Shown here: positions 1-4,991 of the stretch, in pieces
Layout of the letters: every line of letters begins with the position of its first letter
Position numbering within the stretch: position 1 is the stretch's first letter
Notes under the pieces: generated by a model
Told to the model about the DNA's origin: nothing
Database searches by the model: none
The model's input: only the letters and a program-made list of their open reading frames with translations
Position numbers and translations under genes: made by a program
Assembly: GCA_934667465.1 (NCBI GenBank)
Contig: CAKUMG010000368.1
Span: forward strand, 1-6,297
Direction of reading: 5' to 3'
Origin: an uncultured Actinoplanes sp.
Lineage (GTDB): Bacteria > Actinomycetota > Actinomycetes > Mycobacteriales > Micromonosporaceae
Length of the DNA: 6,297 bases

Positions 1-26
1 AAATAGCGCAGCAGACGAAGCTCCAT
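1..26 (-). CDS. LysR-type regulator, first 9 codons only (partial)
   Basis: Read on the minus strand, a gene starts with ATG at 26-24 and runs off the left edge as MELRLLRYF. This matches the very conserved opening of LysR-type transcriptional regulators (MELRxLRYFxxVAE), the first helix of their N-terminal winged helix-turn-helix. Such regulators usually bind near their own promoter and control a divergent neighbour. Here the neighbour is the small membrane protein starting at 103. No strong Shine-Dalgarno sequence precedes the ATG, and a GTG stands directly before it. Only nine residues are visible, so the call rests on that signature and the divergent layout. Confidence 0.7.
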
Positions 27-102
27 CACCGGCGACGATACCCGCCGGGCCACTTCCGCCCGCGGGCGCAACGAAACGCCGGGCGGCCGGCGTCAAAGGG
101 GT
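27..102. promoter_or_regulatory. Divergent spacer with two GC palindromes
   Basis: This 76 bp spacer lies between the LysR-like start and the small membrane protein gene. It should contain both promoters, but no clear -35/-10 pair can be read. Two dyads are visible: a perfect 12 bp palindrome CGCCCGCGGGCG at 57-68, and CGCCGG-N4-CCGGCG at 77-92. Either could be an operator. In sequence this GC-rich, such palindromes also arise by chance, and a classic T-N11-A LysR box is not obvious. Confidence 0.3.
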
Positions 103-333
103 ATGGACGGTCTTCCTCCCGAGGTGCGGCGGCTCTTCGAGGAGCTGCGTACGGGCACCCCGCCGCCCCTGCCGTCGTCCATCCCCGCCGAATGGTGGGA
201 GCACACTGTGCAGACCCTCGTCACCACCGGCCGCCGACAACTGCGCCGCCGCCGCGTTCTGGCCGCCCTGGCGCTGTCCGCCCTGATCCCCGTGGTGGCC
301 GTTGCCGGCCTCCTGCTCGGCCTGGCCCTGTAG
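103..333 (+). CDS. Small single-pass membrane protein, hypothetical
   Basis: This encodes 76 residues of unknown function. Residues 1-45 are soluble, with an acidic/basic amphipathic stretch (EVRRLFEELR), a proline-rich patch (residues 20-28) and a WW pair at 31-32. A cluster of arginines follows (RR at 44-45, RRRR at 48-51). One hydrophobic segment runs from about 52 to 76 and ends at the C-terminus. The basic cluster before the segment predicts an inside N-terminus, so this is a tail-anchored-like protein with a cytoplasmic domain. The purine-rich AAAGGGG (95-101) sits only one base before the ATG, which is unusually close. An in-frame GTG at 124 is a poorer alternative because it would lose the conserved-looking N-terminus. 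It is divergent from the LysR-like gene. I do not recognise the family. Confidence 0.6.
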   Translation: MDGLPPEVRRLFEELRTGTPPPLPSSIPAEWWEHTVQTLVTTGRRQLRRRRVLAALALSALIPVVAVAGLLLGLAL

Positions 334-396
334 CCTGGCCGCCGTGCCGTAGTTCGACGGATGCGAGCCGCGCCGCGCCCAGGGCACAGTCGGCCC

Positions 397-1176
397 ATGC
401 TGAAGGATCTGCGGCTCACCCACATCGGCGGCCCGACCACCCTGCTCGAGGTGGCCGGCTGGCGCCTGCTCACCGACCCGACGTTCGACCCGCCCGGCCG
501 GCGGTACGCGTTCGGGTGGGGCACCAGCTCCCGCAAGGTGACCGGGCCGGCGCTGCAGCCCGCCGAGCTGGGCCCGGTCGATGCGGTGCTGCTGAGCCAC
601 GACCATCATGCCGACAACCTCGACGACCGGGGCCGCGAGCTGCTGGCCGGCGTCCCGGTCGTGCTGACCACGCGTGCCGGGGCCGGACGGGTCGGTGGGC
701 GCGGGCTGACGGACTGGGAGTCGACCACGCTGGAGGCGCCCGGCAAACCCCCGATCCGGGTCACCGCGACCCCGTGCCGCCACGGCCCCGCCCTGTCCGG
801 GCCGATCACCGGCCCGGTGATCGGCTTCGCGCTGGAGTGGGCCGCCCAGGAGCACGGCGCGCTCTGGGTCACCGGCGACACCGTGCTGTTCCCCGGGGTG
901 CGCGAGGTGCCGCGGCGGCTCACCGTCGACACGGTCCTGCTGCACCTGGGCGCGGTCCGCTTCCCGGTCACCGGCGGCCTGCACTACAGCCTCACCGCGG
1001 ACGACGCCGTCGAGCTGTGCCGGCTGGTCCGGCCCCGCACGATCGTCCCGGTGCACTACGAGGGCTGGTCGCACTTCAGCCAGGGGCGGGAGACCGTCGA
1101 GCAGGCGTTCGCCGGCGCGCCGGACGGGCTCGGCGCGCGCGTCCATTGGCTCCCGTTGGGCCCCCGGCGCGAATAG
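397..1176 (+). CDS. MBL-fold metal-dependent hydrolase (UlaG/Lactamase_B_2-like)
   Basis: This is a 259-residue metallo-beta-lactamase-fold hydrolase, probably cytoplasmic since it lacks a signal peptide. The fold markers appear in order: an N-terminal strand LTHIGGPTTLLEVAGWRLLTDP (residues 7-28), the metal motif SHDHHADN (67-74), CRHGP (H129), TGDT (D161) and PVHYEGW (H220). These are the expected metal ligands of a two-metal site. The motif is the H-D-x-H-x-D-N variant, in which Asn replaces the last His of the classical HxHxDH. Similar variants are known to me from actinobacterial members annotated only as MBL-fold hydrolases. The substrate cannot be inferred. I chose ATG 397 because homologous proteins begin near LRLTHIGG. 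An in-frame ATG at 361 would add 12 residues of arginine/proline-rich sequence with no fold role. Only a weak AGGG (381-384) precedes 397. The gene meets the HxlR gene tail to tail 11 bases on. Confidence 0.85.
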   Translation: MLKDLRLTHIGGPTTLLEVAGWRLLTDPTFDPPGRRYAFGWGTSSRKVTGPALQPAELGPVDAVLLSHDHHADNLDDRGRELLAGVPVVLTTRAGAGRVGGRGLTDWESTTLEAPGKPPIRVTATPCRHGPALSGPITGPVIGFALEWAAQEHGALWVTGDTVLFPGVREVPRRLTVDTVLLHLGAVRFPVTGGLHYSLTADDAVELCRLVRPRTIVPVHYEGWSHFSQGRETVEQAFAGAPDGLGARVHWLPLGPRRE

Positions 1177-1181
1177 CGCCG
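1165..1181. terminator. Possible bidirectional terminator hairpin
   Basis: A perfect 6 bp inverted repeat, CGGCGC / GCGCCG with loop GAATA, covers the stop codon of the MBL-fold gene. It lies just beyond the stop of the convergent HxlR gene. Such a site could end transcription from both sides. It is short and lacks a U-track, so the support is moderate at best. Confidence 0.4.
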
Positions 1182-1187
1182 CTGCCT

Positions 1188-1517
1188 TCACCCGGCCTCG
1201 AGGTGCTTCTCCGCCCAGCGGGTCAGCTCGTCGAGGGCCGGGCGGATGGCGGCGCCGTGCTCGGTGAGCTCGTAGCGGACCCGGATCGGGCGGCCGTCGA
1301 GCACCGTGCGCGTGACGAGGTTCAGCTCCGCCAGCTCGACCAGGCGCTCGTTGAGGATCCGGTCGCTGATGCCGGGGATCCCGCGTTTGAGGTCGCTGAA
1401 GAACACCGGCCCCTGCATCAGCGTGCTCCACACCACGCCGGTCCAGCGCTTGCCGAGCAGCGTCATGACCCGCGACAGCGGCTCACCCAGGGTCTCGCAC
1501 GCATCGCTTGACACCAT
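1188..1517 (-). CDS. HxlR-family winged-helix transcriptional regulator
   Basis: This is a 109-residue regulator, full length for the HxlR family (dimeric winged helix-turn-helix DNA-binding proteins). Visible family marks are GKRW (22-25), FFSDLKRGIPGISDRILNE (39-57, helix-turn-helix with recognition helix), ELAELNLVTR (61-70) and the wing VRYELTEHG (80-88). A lone cysteine, C7, sits at the N-terminal position that acts as the redox or electrophile sensor in members such as YodB and HypR. It is the only cysteine, so a thiol switch is possible but inferred. I chose ATG 1517, preceded by a GGTGGG purine run. An in-frame GTG at 1526 and TTG at 1556 would add residues not usual in the family. 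It is divergent from the SnoaL-like gene and is its likely regulator, perhaps also controlling itself through the dyad at 1541-1564. Confidence 0.9.
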   Translation of the reverse strand: MVSSDACETLGEPLSRVMTLLGKRWTGVVWSTLMQGPVFFSDLKRGIPGISDRILNERLVELAELNLVTRTVLDGRPIRVRYELTEHGAAIRPALDELTRWAEKHLEAG

Positions 1518-1537
1518 GACGCCCACCCACTTACTTT
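1508..1537 (+). promoter_or_regulatory. Promoter for the SnoaL-like gene
   Basis: A perfect -35 hexamer TTGACA (1508-1513) is followed after 18 bases by TACTTT (1532-1537), which fits the actinobacterial -10 pattern TAnnnT. Transcription would begin near 1544 and give a leader of about 65 bases before the ATG at 1611. The -35 lies inside the first codons of the divergent HxlR gene, so RNA polymerase and HxlR expression would interfere. This is read by eye, with no experimental support. Confidence 0.5.
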
Positions 1538-1540
1538 TCA

Positions 1541-1564
1541 GAAGCAGCTTCCGCAAAAGAAGCT
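1541..1564. promoter_or_regulatory. Operator-like dyad, candidate HxlR site
   Basis: Three copies of the half-site GAAGC/GCTTC lie in 24 bp. AGCTTC (1546-1551) and GAAGCT (1559-1564) form a perfect 6 bp inverted repeat with a 7 bp spacer. GAAGC-A-GCTTC (1541-1551) is a second, tighter dyad. A looser pair, ACTTACTTTT (1529-1538) and AAAAGAAGCT (1555-1564), resembles the ACTTAC/GTAAGT style of some HxlR operators. The site covers the predicted start point of the SnoaL-like transcript and a possible minus-strand -10 (TAGCTT, 1565-1560) for the regulator. Binding there could repress both genes. HxlR binding is inferred from position. Confidence 0.4.
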
Positions 1565-1610
1565 ACGCACGTCTCATCGGTCTTCAGCATGCCACAGAAA
1601 GGGCGCCCCC

Positions 1611-2078
1611 ATGAACGCCGGCACCATCGACCAGCGCCTCCGGCGCATCGAGGACCGCACCGCGATCATCGACACCGTCGTCGCCTACGCCGTCGCCATC
1701 GACGACGGCGACTGGCAGCGGTTCGCCTCCCTGCTCACCGACCCGGTCCACGTCGACTTCTCGGCGGCCGGCCTGCCCGCGGCCGACTTCCCCCGCGACC
1801 GGTTCACCGGGTTCGCCGCCCAGGCCCTCGACGCCTGGGACGCCCGCCAGCACCTCAGCCCCAACCACCGCGTCGTCTTCGACGAGACCGACCCGGACCG
1901 CGCGGTCTGCCACAGCTACATGTACGCGCAGCACTACAAGGACGGCGCGCTCTACGTCATGCGTGGCTCCTACGACAACCACATGACGCGTACGCCCGAC
2001 GGGTGGCGCATCAGCCGCCTCGTCCAGCACATCAGCTGGCTCGAAGGCGACCCGAACGCGGCAGCGCCCGCCGCCTGA
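1611..2078 (+). CDS. NTF2-like / SnoaL-like domain protein
   Basis: This is a 155-residue cytoplasmic protein of the NTF2-like superfamily, SnoaL_4 style: a cone-shaped alpha+beta barrel that often forms cyclases, dehydratases or small-molecule binding proteins. Fold marks are an N-terminal helix with IDQRLRRIEDRTAIIDTV (6-23), AVAIDDGDWQRFASLLTDPVHVDF (27-50), HLSPN (81-85), a central strand with HSYMYAQHY (101-109) and the last strand pair GWRISRLVQHISWLEG (131-146). The AxDxGDWxxFxxLxxD pattern is typical of the family. Polar pocket candidates are D31, D32, H81, H101, H108 and H140, but the active residues cannot be assigned. Start ATG 1611 is well supported by AGAAAGGG (1596-1603) with a 7-base spacer. 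Its divergent HxlR partner suggests induction by a toxic or reactive small molecule. Confidence 0.85.
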   Translation: MNAGTIDQRLRRIEDRTAIIDTVVAYAVAIDDGDWQRFASLLTDPVHVDFSAAGLPAADFPRDRFTGFAAQALDAWDARQHLSPNHRVVFDETDPDRAVCHSYMYAQHYKDGALYVMRGSYDNHMTRTPDGWRISRLVQHISWLEGDPNAAAPAA

Positions 2079-2089
2079 ACCCCCGGCCG

Positions 2090-2116
2090 CCCGGCCCGCA
2101 TTCCCTGCGGGCCGGG
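2090..2116. terminator. Strong hairpin terminator after the SnoaL-like gene
   Basis: A perfect 11 bp inverted repeat, CCCGGCCCGCA / TGCGGGCCGGG with loop TTCCC, starts 12 bases after the SnoaL-like stop codon. All pairs are Watson-Crick and ten of the eleven are G-C. There is no U-track, as is common for actinobacterial terminators. Its right arm ends one base before the stop of the minus-strand coding remnant (2117), so it probably served as a shared terminator for two convergent genes. Confidence 0.8.
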
Positions 2117-2227
2117 TCAGGACCAGGCCGCCACCACGTCGCCGGGCCCCCGGACCACGTCCACGGAGCCCGGCGGAAGGGCCCGCTCCGGCCACCGGCG
2201 GCACTGGCGATGGTTCCGGAGGCCACG
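2117..2227 (-). pseudogene. Probable 3' remnant of a lost minus-strand gene
   Basis: Read on the minus strand, an open frame of about 36 codons ends with TGA at 2119-2117. Its last 20 residues read LPPGSVDVVRGPGDVVAAWS, preceded by roughly GLRNHRQCRRWPERA. Almost every codon here ends in G or C (CAT and CTT are the exceptions), which is the coding signature of this genome. The sequence is protein-like, unlike the arginine/proline-rich shadows in other frames. Upstream of about 2227 this signature stops abruptly (AGA, AGG, TTT, GGA, CTA). No ATG, and no plausible start with an RBS, is present. The reading is the C-terminal tail of a gene whose 5' part was deleted when the downstream operon arrived. 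I do not recognise the family. The alternative is a chance frame in GC-rich DNA. Confidence 0.35.
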
Positions 2228-2380
2228 TCTCCTAAAGTGTCCTAGGAACCTGGGCTGAAGACTAGGCGTCGGTGGGGTCGGGCCTGCCGCCCGTGACGAA
2301 TTGATGAGTGTCTCAGTGTCGTAAAGCCTAGTTGACTGATAGGAGAAGTAGGCCGACCCTGAGGATCACCGGCAAGCCTC
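2228..2380 (+). promoter_or_regulatory. Leader/control region of the ABC-monooxygenase operon
   Basis: This stretch, less GC-rich than the genes beside it, precedes the substrate-binding protein gene and holds several nested repeats. TCTCCTA (2228-2234) pairs with TAGGAGA (2340-2346). ACTAGGC (2261-2267) pairs with GCCTAGT (2326-2332). Inside are CGGGC-N5-GCCCG (2279-2293) and TGAG-N3-CTCA (2305-2315). CTAG, rare in most bacterial genomes, occurs three times (2242, 2262, 2328), and TCCTAGGA (2240-2247) is a perfect palindrome. CCTA-type motifs begin at 2231, 2241 and 2261, spaced by whole helical turns. A possible -10 is TAAAGT (2233-2238), but no good -35 goes with it. TTGACT (2332-2337) resembles a -35 but lacks a -10 at the right distance. 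It may be an operator cluster or a structured RNA leader. I recognise no known riboswitch. Confidence 0.4.
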
Positions 2381-2386
2381 GGAGGT
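2381..2386 (+). promoter_or_regulatory. RBS fixing the GTG start at 2393
   Basis: GGAGGT is a near-perfect match to the anti-Shine-Dalgarno sequence and lies six bases before GTG 2393. It is the strongest RBS in the window. It supports this GTG as the start, which in turn gives an intact twin-arginine signal peptide. Confidence 0.85.
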
Positions 2387-2392
2387 AGACCT

Positions 2393-3445
2393 GTGACTTT
2401 CACCCGGAGAACGTTCCTGTCGGCCACGGCCGGCGCCGTCGCCCTCGGCCTCGGCCTCGCCGGCTGCGGCGGCGACGAGAGCGAGGGAGCCGCCCTGGCC
2501 GCCGGCGCTCCCCTGCCCGACACGATCCCGGCCGGCACGAAGCTCGTCGTCGGCGACAAGGAGCACCAGAAGGCGCTCGAGTTCTCCGGCGAGGCGGACA
2601 GGTTCGGCTTCGAGGTGCAGTGGGCCAACATCAGCGGCGGCCCGCAGACCCTGGAGGCGTTCCGGGCCGACGCGCTGGACCTCGGCTCGGTCGCCGACAT
2701 CCCGCCGATCCACTCGCACTGGACCGGCGTCCCCACGAAGATCGTCGCCGCGAAGTTCCGGCAGGACCCGCTCAACCATGCGATCTACAAGCTCGGCATC
2801 GCGCCCGGGGTGGCCGTCGCCGCGCTGCCCGACCTGCGCGGCAAGAAGGTGGCCTACAGCCCCGGGCAGGCGCAGGGCGCGCTGGTGCTGCGGGTGCTGC
2901 GCAAGGCCGGCCTGACGAAGGAGGACGTGCGGCTGATCGAGCTGCCGAGCACCGGCGACGTGTACGCGACCGCGCTGGCCAGCCGCCAGGTGGAGGTGGC
3001 CCCGATCGGCGGCGTCCAGGTCAAGCGGTACGAGGTCAAGTACGGCAGGGACGGCGCCACGACCATCGCGCACGGGCTGCGCGACGACCCGGGCCACCTG
3101 TACGTGCCGGAGACCGTGCTGCTCGACGCGGGCAAGGCGGCCGCGATCCGGCAGTACGTGCAGGCGTGGGCCCGGGCCTGGCGCTGGCGCGAGGCGAACC
3201 CGGAGGAGTGGATCGAGCGCTACTACGTCAAGGACCAGGGCCTGAGCACCGCGGACGGGCAGTGGCTCGTCGAGAACGGCGGAGTGTCCGACATCCCGGC
3301 GAGCTGGTCCGAGGCGATCACCCGGCACCAGGAGACCATCGACCTGCTCGCGGAGGAGACGAACAACAAGCCCTTCAAGGCGGAGGATCTGTACGACCGC
3401 CGGTACGAGGCGGTGGCCGCCCAGGCGCTGGAGGACGCGTCATGA
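2393..3445 (+). CDS. SsuA-like ABC transporter substrate-binding lipoprotein
   Basis: This is a 350-residue periplasmic-type binding protein of the NitT/TauT/SsuA family, which captures sulfonates, taurine, nitrate or related anions for an ABC importer. The signal peptide has a twin-arginine motif (TRRTFLS, residues 4-10), a hydrophobic core (11-22) and a lipobox LAGC with C25 as the lipidated residue. This predicts a folded, Tat-exported, membrane-anchored lipoprotein. The mature part begins its first strand at KLVVGDKEH (50-58). Family marks include SGGPQTLEAFRADALDLGSVADIPP (81-105, the sulfonate-family ligand loop region) and DLRGKKVAYSPGQAQGALVLRVLRKAGL (147-174). VEVAPIGG (200-207) follows, and then a helical C-terminal part. 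A-to-P-type changes in usual loops prevent naming the ligand. The stop overlaps the permease start as ATGA, so it heads the operon. Confidence 0.9.
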   Translation: MTFTRRTFLSATAGAVALGLGLAGCGGDESEGAALAAGAPLPDTIPAGTKLVVGDKEHQKALEFSGEADRFGFEVQWANISGGPQTLEAFRADALDLGSVADIPPIHSHWTGVPTKIVAAKFRQDPLNHAIYKLGIAPGVAVAALPDLRGKKVAYSPGQAQGALVLRVLRKAGLTKEDVRLIELPSTGDVYATALASRQVEVAPIGGVQVKRYEVKYGRDGATTIAHGLRDDPGHLYVPETVLLDAGKAAAIRQYVQAWARAWRWREANPEEWIERYYVKDQGLSTADGQWLVENGGVSDIPASWSEAITRHQETIDLLAEETNNKPFKAEDLYDRRYEAVAAQALEDAS

Positions 3446-4275
3446 GCGTCGTCACCGACCGGCGGCCCACGATCCGGCAGCCGGCCCGCCGGGGGCACAA
3501 GCGCCGCCTCGGCCCCGGACGCCCCATCCCGTACGGCGCCGCGATCGGCCCGCTGCTCCTGCTCGCGCTCTGGGCGGTCGCCTCCGCGGCGGGCTGGCTC
3601 GATCCGCGTACCCTCACCGCCCCCTGGACCGTGGTCACGACGGCGGGTGACCTCATCGCCGACGGCCGCCTGCAGGACAACCTCGCGGTCTCCGCGCAGC
3701 GGGCCGGGCTCGGGCTCGCGTCCGGCGTGGCCCTCGGCACGGTGCTCGCGCTCGTCTCCGGGCTGAGCCGCTGGGGCGAGGCGGTCCTGGACGGGCCGAT
3801 CCAGATCAAGCGCGCGATCCCGTCGCTCGCGCTGATCCCGCTGCTGGTGCTGTGGCTCGGCATCGGCGAGGGCATGAAGGTCACCACGATCACGCTGGGC
3901 GTCTTCGTGCCCGTCTACATCCACACCCACAACGGGCTGCGCGGCATCGACAGCCGCTACGTCGAGCTGGGCGAGTCGCTGCGGCTGAGCGCGGGCACGT
4001 TCGTCCGGCGGATCGTGCTGCCCGGCGCGCTGCCCGGCTTCCTGCTCGGCCTGCGCTTCGCGGTGGTCAACGCGTGGCTCGCGCTGGTGGTCGTCGAGCA
4101 GATCAATTCGACGAGCGGCATCGGCTACATGATGGAGCTCGCCCGCGAGTACGGGCAGACCGACATCATCGTGGTCGGCCTGGTGCTCTACGGCGTGCTC
4201 GGGCTGCTGTCCGACGGTGCCGTCCGGCTCGCGCAGAGGAAGGCACTGACATGGCGTCGCACCATGGCGGACTGA
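3442..4275 (+). CDS. SsuC-like ABC transporter permease
   Basis: This 277-residue inner-membrane subunit belongs to the BPD_transp_1 family, NitT/TauT/SsuC branch. After a basic, arginine-rich N-terminus (7-28) come about six hydrophobic segments: near 32-50, 86-108, 124-142, 147-165, 199-217 and 243-262. The cytoplasmic EAA loop, which couples to the ATPase, reads ELGESLRLSAGTFVRRIVLPGALPG (175-199), with the Gly and the I-x-LP pair in the right places. TSGIGYMM (224-231) is a typical SsuC/TauC segment. The ATG overlaps the preceding stop by four bases, and the 3' end overlaps the ATPase start by 25 bases, which implies translational coupling. Only one permease gene is present, as usual for this family, where it acts as a homodimer. 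Confidence 0.92.
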   Translation: MSVVTDRRPTIRQPARRGHKRRLGPGRPIPYGAAIGPLLLLALWAVASAAGWLDPRTLTAPWTVVTTAGDLIADGRLQDNLAVSAQRAGLGLASGVALGTVLALVSGLSRWGEAVLDGPIQIKRAIPSLALIPLLVLWLGIGEGMKVTTITLGVFVPVYIHTHNGLRGIDSRYVELGESLRLSAGTFVRRIVLPGALPGFLLGLRFAVVNAWLALVVVEQINSTSGIGYMMELAREYGQTDIIVVGLVLYGVLGLLSDGAVRLAQRKALTWRRTMAD

Positions 4276-4991
4276 CAACAGACGCAGCCGTACGGGTGGA
4301 GGGCCTGACCCGCAGCTTCGGCGCGCGCACCGTGCTGGACCACCTGAACCTGCGGATCGGCGACGGCGAGTTCGTGGCCCTGCTCGGGCGCAGCGGCTCG
4401 GGCAAGAGCACGCTGCTGCGCGCGCTCGCCGGCCTGGACCGCGACGTCGCCGGATCCGGGGCCGTGGCGGTGCCGCAGAACTCGTCGGTGGTGTTCCAGG
4501 ACGCCCGGCTGCTGCCGTGGCAACGGGTCCTCGCGAACGTCGTGCTCGGCCTGCGCGGCCCGGACGCCCGCGAGCGGGGCCGGGCGGCGCTGGCGGAGGT
4601 GGAGCTGCGGGGGCGCGAGAACGCCTGGCCGCACGAGCTGTCCGGGGGCGAGCAGCAGCGGGTGGCCTTGGCGCGGTCGCTGGTGTCGGAGCCGCAGCTG
4701 CTGCTGGCCGACGAGCCGTTCGGGGCCCTGGACGCGCTGACCCGGATCCGGATGCACGGGCTGCTGCGCGAGTTGTGCGTACGGCATCGCCCCGCAGTCC
4801 TGCTCGTGACCCACGACGTCGACGAGGCGGTCACGCTCGCCGACCGCGTCATCGTCCTCGACGCGGGCCGCATCACCGTCGACCGGGAGATCGACCTGCC
4901 CGCACCCCGATCGCACCGGCAGCCGGCGTTCCTGGCGCACCGGGAGACGCTGCTGGCCTCGCTGGGCGTCAAGGAAGGAGCCACCGCATGA
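4251..4991 (+). CDS. SsuB-like ABC transporter ATP-binding protein
   Basis: This 246-residue cytoplasmic ATPase energises the importer. All motifs of a working ABC ATPase are present: Walker A GRSGSGKST (46-54), Q-loop VFQDARLLPW (81-90, Q83), signature LSGGE (130-134), Walker B LLLADEP (150-156), D-loop ALDALT (159-164) and the switch histidine H188 in VTHD. The Q-loop sequence DARLLPW and the short length are typical of the NrtD/TauB/SsuB group. Start ATG 4251 is preceded by GAGGAAGG (4236-4243) with a 7-base spacer, inside the end of the permease gene. The alternative ATG at 4263 is less well spaced. Its stop overlaps the monooxygenase start as ATGA. Confidence 0.95.
   Translation: MASHHGGLTTDAAVRVEGLTRSFGARTVLDHLNLRIGDGEFVALLGRSGSGKSTLLRALAGLDRDVAGSGAVAVPQNSSVVFQDARLLPWQRVLANVVLGLRGPDARERGRAALAEVELRGRENAWPHELSGGEQQRVALARSLVSEPQLLLADEPFGALDALTRIRMHGLLRELCVRHRPAVLLVTHDVDEAVTLADRVIVLDAGRITVDREIDLPAPRSHRQPAFLAHRETLLASLGVKEGATA

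Noticed and set aside
192..1511. 439-residue plus-strand open frame across the small gene, the MBL gene and the HxlR gene
   Set aside because: The product is an arginine/alanine/proline-rich shadow of the MBL-fold gene in another frame and runs antisense through the HxlR gene. It has no recognisable domain.
1518..1556. Longer HxlR start at TTG 1556
   Set aside because: It would add 13 residues not typical of the family and has no good RBS. ATG 1517 has a purine run before it and gives the normal HxlR length.
2304..2324. Tiny upstream frame MSVSVS as a possible leader peptide of the operon
   Set aside because: It has no RBS, only six codons, and no cysteine or arginine run like those in known actinobacterial sulfur leader peptides. 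It is most likely chance.
2332..2360. TTGACT as a -35 element of the operon promoter
   Set aside because: No TAnnnT hexamer is found 16-19 bases downstream (the positions read GACCCT and similar), so the pair is incomplete.
2336..2392. Possible SAM-type riboswitch before the operon (GATAGGAG and CACCGGCAAGCC resemble parts of the S-box core)
   Set aside because: The resemblance covers only short pieces. The kink-turn and the conserved core helices of SAM-I or SAM-IV cannot be laid out in order.
3223..4278. 351-residue minus-strand open frame opposite the permease
   Set aside because: The product is rich in D, R, E, Q and H repeats typical of antisense frames. The permease on the other strand has correct membrane segments and an EAA loop.
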